From NCBI RefSeq assembly GCF_009495745.1, contig NZ_WIDQ01000022.1, positions 1 to 56,350 of the forward strand: a stretch of 56,350 nucleotides of DNA, given 5' to 3'. The notes under the pieces were generated by a model, which was given only the letters and a program-made list of their open reading frames with translations, did no database searches and had not been told where the DNA came from. Below, piece by piece: positions 43,130-52,129 of the stretch. A program made the position numbers and the translations under genes. Position 1 is the stretch's first letter. The number at the start of each line of letters is the position of its first letter. Origin of the DNA: Niveispirillum sp. SYP-B3756 (GTDB lineage: Bacteria; Pseudomonadota; Alphaproteobacteria; Azospirillales; Azospirillaceae).

Positions 43130-44302
43130 ATGAATATGAATAATTTCAGCAGCAAGACCGCCATCGCCGGTTATGGCGCCACCGAATTCTCGAAGAACTC
43201 CGGCCGCAGCGAACTGCGCCTGGCGGTGGAAGCGACACTGGCCGCGCTGGCGGATGCCGGTATCGACCCTGGCGAGGTGGACGGCATGTCCAGCTTCGTC
43301 ATGGACAATAACAGCGAGCAGGAGATCTTCCGGGCCATCGGGGGCAAGGATCTGAAATTCTTCTCCCGTATCGGCCAGGGAGGGGGCGCCTCCTGTGCGC
43401 CGCTGCAGCAGGCCGCCATGGCCATTGCCTGCGGCGTCGCCAAGGTCGTGGTCTGTTACCGCGCCATGAATGAACGGTCGGAGTACCGGTTCGGAACGCC
43501 CATGCATTCGCTGCCGCCAACCAGCGACAATGTCATCTTCGCCTATCATGGGGCCGCCGGCCTGATGACGCCGGCCGCGATGATCGCCCTGATGATGCGC
43601 CGGTACATGCATGAAACCGGGGCAACCAGCCTGGATTTCGCCAATTATGCCGTCACGGCGCGCAAATTCGCCGCCACCAACCCCAATGCCTTCTTCTATG
43701 GCAAGCCGATCACGATTGCCGACCATCAGGCCTCGCGCATGATCGCCGACCCGTTGCGGTTGCTCGATTGCTGCCAGGAAAGCGATGGCGGGGTTGCCAT
43801 CGTCGTCACCAGTGCAGAGCGGGCGCGCGATCTGCGTCAGAAGCCGGTCTATATCCGGGCGGCGGCGCAAGGGTCTCCCGGCGGCTCGGTCTCGCTCGGC
43901 GGCTTCTACCGTGACGATATCTCTCCGCGCGACGAGAGCGCTGCGGCCGCGCGCCAGCTTTACGCACAGTCGGGTCTGGGTCCGAAGGACATCCAGGCCG
44001 CCATCCTCTACGATCATTTCGGCCCCTCCATCCTGCCCAGCCTGGAAGCCTATGGCTTCTGCGCGCGGGGCGAAGCCAAGGACTTCATCAAGAACGGCAA
44101 TATCGAGATCGGCGGCACCCTGCCCCTCAACATGCATGGCGGGCAGCTCGGCGAAGCCTATATCCATGGGGTGAATGGGATTACCGAAGCGGTCCGGCAA
44201 CTGCGCGGCCAGGCGGTCAATCAGGTTCCCGGTGTGAAGACCATGTTGGTGACCGGCGGCAGTGGTCTGCCCACCAGCGCCGCAATTCTCGGAGTGGAAT
44301 GA
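43130..44302 (+). CDS. Lipid-transfer-protein-type thiolase (Ltp2-like aldolase candidate)
   Basis: Thiolase-fold protein of 390 residues without the normal thiolase nucleophile set. Segments typical of the SCP-x/Ltp2 group are FSRIGQGGGASCAPLQQAAM, the mid-region DPLRLLDCCQESDGGVAIVV, AAILYDHFGPSILPSLEAYG and LPLNMHGGQLGEAYIHGVNG. The two tyrosines (YDHFG, EAYIHG) fall where Ltp2 is reported to use tyrosines in retro-aldol cleavage. With the DUF35 partner it probably cleaves a beta-hydroxy-acyl-CoA at a branched carbon, releasing a ketone and acetyl- or propionyl-CoA; a thiolase role is the alternative. Confidence 0.88.
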   Translation: MNMNNFSSKTAIAGYGATEFSKNSGRSELRLAVEATLAALADAGIDPGEVDGMSSFVMDNNSEQEIFRAIGGKDLKFFSRIGQGGGASCAPLQQAAMAIACGVAKVVVCYRAMNERSEYRFGTPMHSLPPTSDNVIFAYHGAAGLMTPAAMIALMMRRYMHETGATSLDFANYAVTARKFAATNPNAFFYGKPITIADHQASRMIADPLRLLDCCQESDGGVAIVVTSAERARDLRQKPVYIRAAAQGSPGGSVSLGGFYRDDISPRDESAAAARQLYAQSGLGPKDIQAAILYDHFGPSILPSLEAYGFCARGEAKDFIKNGNIEIGGTLPLNMHGGQLGEAYIHGVNGITEAVRQLRGQAVNQVPGVKTMLVTGGSGLPTSAAILGVE

Positions 44303-45039
44303 TGGAGCAAATTGATCGCAAGCCGCTGGATGATGACGAGGCGCTCAGCCCGGAGGCCGCAGTGCTCTCCCGGCTGCTGGCGGGACGCTACAGTTGCCGC
44401 GCCTACCGCCCGGAGCCCGTGCCGCGTGACACGATCCGGCAGATGCTGGCACTGGCCCAGATGTCGGCGTCCTGGTGCAATTCACAGCCCTGGCAGGTCA
44501 TCGTCACGGAGGGTGAGGGAACGGAACGGTTCCGCGCCCGCCTGTTCGACCGTGCCTGTCAGGAGATGACGCAAGGGGCCGCCGCGATGCAGCCCGACCT
44601 GGCCTTCCCCAGCGCCTATCGCGGTGTCTACAAGGAACGCCAGCGGGAGGTCGGCTGGCAACTCTATGAAAGCGTCGGCATTGCCTATGGCGACCGCCCG
44701 GCATCGGCCAAGCAGGCACTGGAGAATTTCCGTCTGTTCGGCGCACCCCACGCCCTGATCCTCACATCCGAACGCGATCTGGGCACCTATGGGACCATCG
44801 ATACCGGCCTGTATGTGGGAACCCTGCTGCTGGCGGCACAGAGCCTGGGGATCGGCATGATCCCCCAGGCGGCACTGGCCGCCCACGCCCCGCTGATCCA
44901 CGATCATTTCGGCATCCCGGAGAACCGTCTGGTCGTGCTAGGTGCTTCTTTCGGTTATCCGGCGGCGGAGCACCCGGCAAACAGCTTCCGCTCCCGCCGG
45001 TCGACCCTGGATGACGCCGTCACCTGGGTGGACAGATAG
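44299..45039 (+). CDS. Nitroreductase-family flavoprotein
   Basis: FMN oxidoreductase of 246 residues: the N-terminal RYSCRAYRPEPVPRDTIRQM, SWCNSQPWQVIVTEGEG (FMN contact) and GLYVGTLLLAAQSLGIGMIP are the family motifs. Members reduce nitro groups, quinones, enones or flavin. It overlaps the Ltp-type gene by four bases (ATGATGG), which suggests that it acts in the same step, perhaps as an ene-reductase. It closes the operon at the strong terminator at 45065. Confidence 0.9.
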   Translation: MMEQIDRKPLDDDEALSPEAAVLSRLLAGRYSCRAYRPEPVPRDTIRQMLALAQMSASWCNSQPWQVIVTEGEGTERFRARLFDRACQEMTQGAAAMQPDLAFPSAYRGVYKERQREVGWQLYESVGIAYGDRPASAKQALENFRLFGAPHALILTSERDLGTYGTIDTGLYVGTLLLAAQSLGIGMIPQAALAAHAPLIHDHFGIPENRLVVLGASFGYPAAEHPANSFRSRRSTLDDAVTWVDR

Positions 45040-45064
45040 GGCGCCCCAGGCATCGCACCCAAAT

Positions 45065-45101
45065 AAAAACCCCGCCCCGGTTCGACCGGGGCGGGGTTTT
45101 T
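45065..45101. terminator. Strong bidirectional terminator
   Basis: Arms 45065-45081 and 45085-45101 form a perfect 17-bp stem with a TCG loop. The GC core is flanked by A-run and T-run on both sides, so it can stop transcription from either strand. It separates the nitroreductase operon from the convergent oxidoreductase gene. Confidence 0.95.
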
Positions 45102-45103
45102 TA

Positions 45104-48100
45104 TCAGGCCCGCTGGGTCACGCTGTCCACGGGAGCCTTGGCCGGCGGGCCTTTGGCAAAGGCGTCCAGCAACAGCTTCCGGTTCGCCAGATATTGCTCA
45201 TAGGCCGCGTGTTTCACCGGACCATAGCCGCGCACGTCGCTGGCCGCCCCGGCCAGTTCGATGGCAGCGTGGAGACGGCCCTGATCCAACTGCGCCACCA
45301 CCTGCCGCATCATCACCTGATAGTCGGCAATCAACTGCCGCTCCATCCGGCGTTCGGCCGTATAGCCAAACAGGTCAAAGGGTGTGCCCCGCAGCCCCTT
45401 CAGGCGGGCGAGCAGCCGGAAAACGGGCAAAACCCAGGCCCCGAAGGCCCGCTTGCGCGGCCGCCCCGATGCATCACGGCCCGGCAGCATGGGCGGTGCC
45501 AGATGGAACTTGACCTTGAAATCGCCATCGAACTGCTCCCGCAGCCGCTCCCAGAACTTTGGATCGGTGTGCAGCCGGGCCACCTCATACTCATCCTTGT
45601 AGGTCATGAGCTTGGCAAGCGTCTGCACGATCTCCCGCAACAGCAACCCGCTGTCCGCCACCTTTCTGGCGGCGATGGCCGTTTCCATTTCCCGGACAAA
45701 ATCCAGATATTGCTGGGCATAGGCTTCGCTCTGATAGGCTGTCAGCAGCGTCATCCGCGTCTGGATCAGCGACCGCAGCGTTTCTTCCGCCGGCTTGCTC
45801 ACCGGGCTGATGACCTTGGCCAGTTCTTCCGGCGCATGGGCCGCCAGACGGCCAAGGGCGAAGGTGCGCAGATTGCCCTTCACAAAGGTGCCGTTCAGTT
45901 CGATTGCCTGCACGATCGAGGCGATGGTGACCGGCAACAGGCCCTTCTGCGCGGCATATCCCATCATCAGGACATTGGTGGCAATGCTGTCACCGATCAG
46001 CGCCGTGGCCAGCGATGACGCCCGCAGCTTGTGCATCGGGCCACCGGCCAACGCCGTTTCGATGGCGGCCGGCAGACTGTCCTCACCCAAATCGACGGCA
46101 CGGTTGGTCTGGAACTCGCCCGTGGGGGTGACATCCAGATTGACAATGGCCGTGGTGATGCCTGGATTGATCGTCTTCAGCAGATCCTGACCGGACCCAA
46201 CAACGGCATCGCAGGCCAGGATCAGGTCGCTGGAACCAACGCCGAGGCGGGTGGAATACAGGCTCTGCGGCGTTTGCCCGACACGGATATGGGCGGTGAC
46301 CGCCCCACCCTTCTGCGCCATCCCCGTCATGTCGAGGACGGTGCAACCCTTGCCCTCCAGGTGTGCAGCCATGCCCAGCAAGGCCCCAATGGTCAGGACA
46401 CCGGTGCCGCCGATGCCACCGACCAGCATGTTATAGCCGTCACGGCCCAACGGCGCGACCGGCGGTGCCGGTAATTTTGCGATCAACGCGTCCAGCCGGG
46501 CGGGGTCGGCAACGGCCCGCATGGCGATCTTCGCCCCTTCGACGGTGACGAAGGACGGGCAGAAGCCCTTGACGCAACTGAAATCCTTATTGCAGGTCGA
46601 TTGATCAATCTTGCGCTTGCGCCCAAGTTCCGTTTCCAGCGGCAGGATCGATACGCAATTGGATTGGACAGAACAATCCCCGCATCCTTCACAGACATCC
46701 TGGTTAATGAACACTCGCTTGTCGGGGTCGGGATAGTTTCCCCGCTTGCGCCGGCGTCGCTTTTCGGTGGCGCAGGTCTGTTCATAGACGATCGCGGACG
46801 TCGCCTCCTGCTCCCGCATCATGCGTTGAACATTGTCCAAGTCGTCACGGTGATGGACGGTGACGCCGGTGGGCAGCGCGGCGCCGGCATATTTCTCCGG
46901 CGCGTCGGAGACAAGGGCGACCGGCGACACACCTTCAGAGACGAGCTGGCGCACCATATCGACCGGGCTGATATGCATCTCGACCGGCTGCCCGCCGGTC
47001 ATCGCCACCGCATCATTGTATAACAGCTTGAAGGTCATGCGGGCCTTGGCCGCCACGGCCGCCCGGATCGCCAGCAGGCCGGAATGGGAATAGGTGCCGT
47101 CGCCCATGTTCTGGAACATATGTTCCCGTTCCACCAGCGGCCCCACGGATACCCAGGGCATACCGTCACCACCCATCGGCATGGGCAGCATGGTGCGGCG
47201 CTCCGGCATCACATAGGCGGCAAGCCCCTGACAGCCGACCGCGCTCATCGCGTAGCTGCCGTCGGGAACCTTCGTGCTGGTATTGTGGGGACAGCCCGAA
47301 CAGTAGAAGGGGGTACGGACCTTGCCCCCGCCGAAGGCCAGGGAGCGTTTTTCCAGGTCCAGAAAGCGGTCCTGGATGCGATGCAACTCACCATCGCCCA
47401 TGCCGATCTGATCCAGCACCGTGCGCAAGGCCCGGCGGATCAGGGCCGGGCTCAGCTCACCGACCGATGGCAGCAGCGCAGCACCGGCCACGTCATGCTT
47501 GCCCAACAGGGCCGGCCGGCTATCCGCCGGAAGATCATAGAGATAGCGGGCAAACTGATCCTCCATGACCGGCCGCTTCTCCTCCACCAGCAGCAGGGCG
47601 CGATGCCCCCGGGCAAAGGCGACGGCCCCCTCCCGCTCCAGCGGCCAGATCATGCCGGGCTTATAGAGGCGGATGCCAAGGGTGTGGCAGCGTTCCTCGC
47701 TCAGGCCCAGATCGGCCAGGGCCTGCCGCAAGTCCAGATAGGCCTTGCCGGCCGCGACAATGCCCAATGTCCGATGCGGTGCATCCAGCACCACCCGGTC
47801 CAGCGGATTGGCGCAAACGAAAGCCTGCGCTGCGGGAAGGCGGTGATTGACGGTCAGCGCCTCCAGCTCCAGGGGCGACTTGGTGTTGCGGACATTCAGC
47901 CCCCCCACCGGCATCAGGATGTTCGGCTGGATGAAGGAGCGGAATATGTCCGGCAGTTCCACGGACGCGGTCAGGTCGAGCGTATCGGTGACGCATTTCA
48001 GCCCGACATAGAGGCCGCTGAACCGCGACAAGACCCAGCCGTAAAGACCGAACTCAATAATCTCTGCCGTCGTGGACGGATATAGAACCGGCAGAAAGCC

Positions 48101-48595
48101 GGCGATCAACGTATGTTCGGATTGATGCGCGCTGGCCGAGGATTTGCCGCCATGATCGTCACCCGCGACGGCCAGAAAGCCGCCGGTGGCGGACGCCCCT
48201 TCCAGGTTGCCAAGCTTCAGCGCCTCGCAGGCGCGATCAACGCCCAGTCCCTTGCCATACCAAAGGCCGAAGACCCCCTGATACTCGGACTTGCCGAACC
48301 AGGCCAGTTCCTGGGTGCCTCGTATCGCCGTCGCCGCCAGTTCCTCATTCAGACCGGGGGCGAAGCGGATGTCATGTTCATCCAGATGCTTCTGCGCCGC
48401 CCAGAGAGCGGCGTCATAGACCCCCAGTGGTGAGCCGCGATAACCGGAGATATAACCCGCCGTCTTCAGACCGGCGGCCCGATCCCGACGCGCCTGGTCG
48501 ATCGGCAGCCGGACAAGCGCCTGGTTGGAGGACAGGAAGACGCGGCCGCTGCGTCGGGTGTATTTGTCGTCCAGACTGGTGGCTGTCTTGGTCAT
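45104..48595 (-). CDS. Indolepyruvate ferredoxin oxidoreductase, fused alpha-beta form
   Basis: Very large protein of 1163 residues that joins the two IOR chains. The N-terminal half has FAPGLNEELAATAIRGTQEL and VAGDDHGGKSSASAHQSEHT in the pyrimidine and TPP-binding domains. CSGCPHNTSTKVPDGSYAMS begins the TPP part, a ferredoxin-type cluster (CEGCGDCSVQSNC) follows near residue 630-645, and the C-terminal gamma-like domain starts MLVGGIGGTGVLTIGALLGM. The enzyme oxidatively decarboxylates aryl or branched 2-oxo acids to acyl-CoA, giving reduced ferredoxin. In this island it may recycle a 2-oxo acid product, or it may be a neighbour of general metabolism. The only in-frame early ATG is at 48595. 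Confidence 0.93.
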   Translation of the reverse strand: MTKTATSLDDKYTRRSGRVFLSSNQALVRLPIDQARRDRAAGLKTAGYISGYRGSPLGVYDAALWAAQKHLDEHDIRFAPGLNEELAATAIRGTQELAWFGKSEYQGVFGLWYGKGLGVDRACEALKLGNLEGASATGGFLAVAGDDHGGKSSASAHQSEHTLIAGFLPVLYPSTTAEIIEFGLYGWVLSRFSGLYVGLKCVTDTLDLTASVELPDIFRSFIQPNILMPVGGLNVRNTKSPLELEALTVNHRLPAAQAFVCANPLDRVVLDAPHRTLGIVAAGKAYLDLRQALADLGLSEERCHTLGIRLYKPGMIWPLEREGAVAFARGHRALLLVEEKRPVMEDQFARYLYDLPADSRPALLGKHDVAGAALLPSVGELSPALIRRALRTVLDQIGMGDGELHRIQDRFLDLEKRSLAFGGGKVRTPFYCSGCPHNTSTKVPDGSYAMSAVGCQGLAAYVMPERRTMLPMPMGGDGMPWVSVGPLVEREHMFQNMGDGTYSHSGLLAIRAAVAAKARMTFKLLYNDAVAMTGGQPVEMHISPVDMVRQLVSEGVSPVALVSDAPEKYAGAALPTGVTVHHRDDLDNVQRMMREQEATSAIVYEQTCATEKRRRRKRGNYPDPDKRVFINQDVCEGCGDCSVQSNCVSILPLETELGRKRKIDQSTCNKDFSCVKGFCPSFVTVEGAKIAMRAVADPARLDALIAKLPAPPVAPLGRDGYNMLVGGIGGTGVLTIGALLGMAAHLEGKGCTVLDMTGMAQKGGAVTAHIRVGQTPQSLYSTRLGVGSSDLILACDAVVGSGQDLLKTINPGITTAIVNLDVTPTGEFQTNRAVDLGEDSLPAAIETALAGGPMHKLRASSLATALIGDSIATNVLMMGYAAQKGLLPVTIASIVQAIELNGTFVKGNLRTFALGRLAAHAPEELAKVISPVSKPAEETLRSLIQTRMTLLTAYQSEAYAQQYLDFVREMETAIAARKVADSGLLLREIVQTLAKLMTYKDEYEVARLHTDPKFWERLREQFDGDFKVKFHLAPPMLPGRDASGRPRKRAFGAWVLPVFRLLARLKGLRGTPFDLFGYTAERRMERQLIADYQVMMRQVVAQLDQGRLHAAIELAGAASDVRGYGPVKHAAYEQYLANRKLLLDAFAKGPPAKAPVDSVTQRA

Positions 48596-48613
48596 TCCGC
48601 TCGCTCATTCCAA

Positions 48614-48627
48614 CGATCACGTGATCG
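48614..48627. promoter_or_regulatory. 14-base perfect palindrome upstream of the IOR gene
   Basis: CGATCACGTGATCG is a perfect palindrome 19-32 bases before the IOR start codon, close to where an operator overlapping the transcription start would lie. The remaining 250-base divergent gap up to the SDR gene shows no gene. Confidence 0.4.
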
Positions 48628-48845
48628 GGCCGGACCGATCAGCATAGCTCCCTGTATGCACCCTGCCTCTTGTCCGTGGTTGATTGCGAACTTGTACGCG
48701 ACCGCCATTCCGGTCGTGTCATTGCGGCTGGAGAACAGCCGTGTTGCCGTCGCTGGACACAGCGATTTTCCGGCCCAGGCCTATAGTCGTGCCGCAGATC
48801 CACACCGGCCACGGCGATGCCGGGGCACAACAATGGTGATCAACG

Positions 48846-49613
48846 ATGAAGAATTACGGTTTGGGGGGAAAGGTGGCGCTCGTCACCGGTGCCGGCCGCG
48901 GCATGGGACGCGCCATCGCCGAAGGCTTCGCCCAGCAGGGTGCCAAGGTCATTGTCGCGGAAGTCGACACGGCCTCCGGACAGGAAGTGGAGGCGGCCAT
49001 CCGTCAGGCAGGCGGTGACGCCCGCTTTGTTCACTGCGACGTGTCCAATGCTGCCTCGGTGGACGCCCTGATGGCGGCGACGCTGGAAACCTATGGCCGG
49101 CTGGACTGTGCGTGCAACAATGCCGCCATCGACAAGGAAGCGAGCCTGTTTGCAGACGTTTCCGACGAGATGGCCGACATGCTCTATGGCGTCAATTTCC
49201 GTGGCGTCTTCCTGTGCATGAAGCGGCAGATCAAGCAGATGCTGACGCAGGGTGGCGGCACCATCGTCAACATCACCTCCATCAGCGCTCAGCGCCCGCA
49301 TCTGACCGGCAGCGTCTATAGCGGGACCAAGGCCGGCGTCGTGGCCATGACCAAGGGCGCGGCGATGACCTATGGCGACAAGGGCGTCAGGATCAACATG
49401 GTCGCTCCCGGCGGCATTGATACACCCATGCTGGCCGAAAATGTCGCCCGGGTCGGGCTGGACAGCCGCGCATTGGCGAAGATGTTGAGCGTGAACGGCC
49501 GGCTGGGCACGCCGGAGGAAATCGCCGAAGCGGTTCTGTGGCTCAGCTCCGACCTGTCAACTTTCTGTTTCGGGCATGTGCTGGCCGTCGATGGCGGCTA
49601 TCTTTCCCGCTGA
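48846..49613 (+). CDS. Short-chain dehydrogenase/reductase
   Basis: SDR of 255 residues with TGAGRGMG cofactor loop, NNAAIDKEA, an active site ITSISAQRPHLTGSVYSGTK with Ser, Tyr and Lys, and the C-terminal SSDLSTFCFGHVLAVDGGYL. It resembles the glucose/cyclopentanol dehydrogenase-like SDRs of alicyclic catabolism. It is followed 22 bases later by the racemase-like gene, so the two form an operon. The ATG has only a weak GGTGAT box. Confidence 0.9.
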   Translation: MKNYGLGGKVALVTGAGRGMGRAIAEGFAQQGAKVIVAEVDTASGQEVEAAIRQAGGDARFVHCDVSNAASVDALMAATLETYGRLDCACNNAAIDKEASLFADVSDEMADMLYGVNFRGVFLCMKRQIKQMLTQGGGTIVNITSISAQRPHLTGSVYSGTKAGVVAMTKGAAMTYGDKGVRINMVAPGGIDTPMLAENVARVGLDSRALAKMLSVNGRLGTPEEIAEAVLWLSSDLSTFCFGHVLAVDGGYLSR

Positions 49614-49635
49614 CCGGAAATCGAGGATTGTGAAA

Positions 49636-50718
49636 ATGGCAAAAGGCCCGCTGACCGGCGTGAAGGTTCTGGAATTTGGCGGTATCGGACCCGGCCCCTT
49701 CGCCGGCATGATGCTGTCCGATATGGGTGCCGATGTGGTGGAGATCGCGCGCAAGGGCGCGCCACCGCCGCCCGCGTACCGACCCGATGCGCGCGGCCGC
49801 CGCCGCATCACTCTGGATCTGAAGACGCCGGAGGCTGTGGAAACCTGCCTGCGACTTGCCGAGAAGGCGGATATCACCTTTGAAGGCAACCGGCCCGGCG
49901 TGATGGAACGGCTGGGCCTGGGACCGGATGTCATGCTGGCACGCAATCCGGCGCTGGTTTATGGCCGCATGACCGGTTGGGGGCAATTTGGTCCCTACGC
50001 CCATACGGCAGGCCATGACATCAACTATCTGGCGTTGACGGGCGCGCTCCATGCCATTGGTCCGGCTGATCGGCCGGTGGCCCCGCTCAACATCGCCGCC
50101 GACTATGGTGGCGGGGCCATGTTCCTGGTTACCGGGATATTGGCAGCCCTGCTGCACGCCCGCGCCACCGGCCAGGGTCAGGTTGTTGATGCCGGCATGA
50201 CCGATGGTGCATCCTATCTGATGTCCTTGTTCTATGGGCTTCATGCCGGCGGCAAATGGCAGGACAAGCGCGAGGCCAACCTGCTCGACGGGGCCGCCCC
50301 CTTTTACGGCACCTTCCAGTGCTCGGATGGAAAATGGGTCTCCATCGGCTCGATCGAGCCGCAATTCTATGCGTTGCTGCTGGAAAAGACCGGGGCCGGT
50401 GATACGCTGACCCAGCCGCAGATGTCCTTCAAGGACTGGCCGCAGATGCGCCAGGCTTTGCGCGATATTTTTATCACCCGCACGCGCGACGAATGGTGTG
50501 CGGTCATGGAGGGCACGGATGTCTGCTTCGCGCCGGTGTTGTCCCTGGCCGAGGCCCCCAAGCATCCCCACAATGTGGCGCGTGAGACGTTCGTTGAATC
50601 GGCCGGTGTGGTGCAACCGGCACCGGCACCGCGGTTTTCCCGCACGCCCGGCGCCATCCAGTGGCCCCCCTCCCCCGACATATATGAAGCAGAGGATGTG
50701 ATCGCTTCCTGGGGCTGA
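49636..50718 (+). CDS. Alpha-methylacyl-CoA racemase-like CoA-transferase family III protein
   Basis: Protein of 360 residues of the CaiB/racemase family. The N-terminus LTGVKVLEFGGIGPGPFAGM, then GHDINYLALTGALH with His127 and PLNIAADYGGGAMFL with Asp156, matches the His126/Asp156 catalytic pair of alpha-methylacyl-CoA racemase (MCR). It should epimerise a 2-methylacyl-CoA so that a stereospecific ACAD can act, as needed for isoprenoid and sterol side chains. The ATG at 49636 follows GAGGATTGTG; an upstream frame to 49576 overlaps the SDR gene and is rejected. Confidence 0.92.
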   Translation: MAKGPLTGVKVLEFGGIGPGPFAGMMLSDMGADVVEIARKGAPPPPAYRPDARGRRRITLDLKTPEAVETCLRLAEKADITFEGNRPGVMERLGLGPDVMLARNPALVYGRMTGWGQFGPYAHTAGHDINYLALTGALHAIGPADRPVAPLNIAADYGGGAMFLVTGILAALLHARATGQGQVVDAGMTDGASYLMSLFYGLHAGGKWQDKREANLLDGAAPFYGTFQCSDGKWVSIGSIEPQFYALLLEKTGAGDTLTQPQMSFKDWPQMRQALRDIFITRTRDEWCAVMEGTDVCFAPVLSLAEAPKHPHNVARETFVESAGVVQPAPAPRFSRTPGAIQWPPSPDIYEAEDVIASWG

Positions 50719-50730
50719 TGGCCGGTGAAC

Positions 50731-50786
50731 CGCCTGCATCCCTTCCCGGCGCCAGCCATCAGACGGTCGGGCATCGGGTGCAGGCG
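50731..50786. terminator. Imperfect hairpin between convergent genes
   Basis: CGCCTGCATCCC at 50731-50742 pairs with 50776-50786, with one bulged base and a 33-base loop. It lies between the racemase gene and the convergent IclR gene. A terminator role is plausible but weakly supported. Confidence 0.35.
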
Positions 50787-50800
50787 CTGCCGGGATGATT

Positions 50801-51571
50801 TCAGTGGATTCTGGATGCCGCCCAATTGACAAGCTGCGTAAGGGCTTCGCCCACCATCGCCACCCGCTCTTCTGTCTGCGAGCCGCTGAACATGATGGCT
50901 GACAGACCATAGCGGGTGACCGATTGCGCATCGCGCAGAGCCACCGCCACGGTGGTCACGCCATGCGCGAAATTATCCCGATCAACCGCATAACCCTTCT
51001 GCCCGCACTCCAGAACCTGCGCCCGATATTCTTCGAACGTCAGTGGCTGCTGCCAGCGCAAACGCTCGAAATCCGCCTTCAATTCATCTTCCGGCATACA
51101 AAGTTCCGCAGCAAAGGCACGCCCTACAGCGCCGACCAGCATGGGCAAGCGCTGCCCCAATGTCATCTGGATGCGCATCAAACTATGGCCTTCGACAAAC
51201 CCGGCCAGCACCATGCGGCGGCGCGGCAGCAGGCGCCAGAATCCGATCGCCACATTATGGGCTTCGACAAACTGTTCCAGTTTCGGGCGCAGCATCACGA
51301 AGGCATTATTGGGGTCAAGCGCCCGTCGCGCCAGGACCGCCGCCCCGCATCCCAGTGAATAACATTTGGTATCTTCATCAAATTCCGCGAATTCCGACGC
51401 CTGCAACTGCTTGAGAATTCTGAAGCAGGAACTGGGAGCGATCGACAGCGCCCGGGCGATCGCGTTAACGCCACTCGGCTGGCCGGTTGTGGCCAGGAAC
51501 GTCAAAATGTCGAGAACGGACCTGACGCTCCCCCCCTTTGCACCTTCCGTCGCATCGCAATTCGATGTCAT
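50801..51571 (-). CDS. IclR-family transcriptional regulator
   Basis: Protein of 256 residues. The N-terminal winged helix-turn-helix is SVRSVLDILTFLATTGQPSG followed by VNAIARALSIAPSSCFRILK, and the C-terminal effector domain includes GYAVDRDNFAHGVTTVAVAL. IclR proteins usually control catabolic operons in response to a pathway intermediate. The start at 51571 has AAAGGTAAG upstream; an in-frame start at 51619 is possible. It probably controls the SDR-racemase pair or its own divergent promoter region. Confidence 0.92.
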   Translation of the reverse strand: MTSNCDATEGAKGGSVRSVLDILTFLATTGQPSGVNAIARALSIAPSSCFRILKQLQASEFAEFDEDTKCYSLGCGAAVLARRALDPNNAFVMLRPKLEQFVEAHNVAIGFWRLLPRRRMVLAGFVEGHSLMRIQMTLGQRLPMLVGAVGRAFAAELCMPEDELKADFERLRWQQPLTFEEYRAQVLECGQKGYAVDRDNFAHGVTTVAVALRDAQSVTRYGLSAIMFSGSQTEERVAMVGEALTQLVNWAASRIH

Positions 51572-52129
51572 GGCGTTCTTACCTTTATGATGTTCTTGTT
51601 GGTTGAAATCAGCACACATAGCGTCACGATCAGTCCGTATCCAATGGGAAAGTGATTTATCTAATTGAAGTCATTTAGAAATAGGAGTGCCGATCGGGAC
51701 GCAGACCCAAAACTCTCCCGTTGATATCGGGAGCAATGGATAATTTCGCGCGTAATTTCCCGACCCTGGTGCGCCCATAAAATTTTCCTTCCATTTTTTC
51801 CTACAAATTGCGGCCCTCTTCAAGAACCAGGTCCAAAGCGTCCCAGTCGGAACGGCATCCGGCTTCAGCTCTACCGCAATAGCTATCGCATAATCAGCCT
51901 GTTACAGGCTTTCACGAGACTCAACACACTTGAGGCTTGATCTGCTCCCATAGGCCAGACTGGGTGCAGGGATGGACCATGTCGGCCATGGCATTCTGCG
52001 CGGGCTACGACTGCCGCTGCGCCGCACATGCGGCGTGAAGCCGGGCCGCGGATGCGGCGACGGTGCTTGCGGCAGACGTAAAGGCCAGACCACCGCCTTG
52101 GTTTATGGCGTGAATCCGGAGTCGACATC
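51572..52129. other. Intergenic region, AT-rich left half, no recognised gene
   Basis: The 300 bases next to the IclR start are clearly richer in A and T than the rest of the window and contain a short inverted repeat, CTCCCG (51715-51720) and CGGGAG (51728-51733) with a 7-base spacer, so promoters and operators probably lie here. The right half (51883-52129) is GC-rich with an open minus-strand frame of 82 codons, but I see no ribosome-binding site or family motif, so it is not called a gene. Confidence 0.5.

Noticed and set aside
43103-44200. 365-codon minus-strand open frame opposite the Ltp-type gene
   Set aside because: Antisense shadow without domain motifs.
45104-48595. Two separate IOR genes read as one by error
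   Set aside because: The frame is continuous over 1163 codons and this fused form is a known arrangement in proteobacteria.
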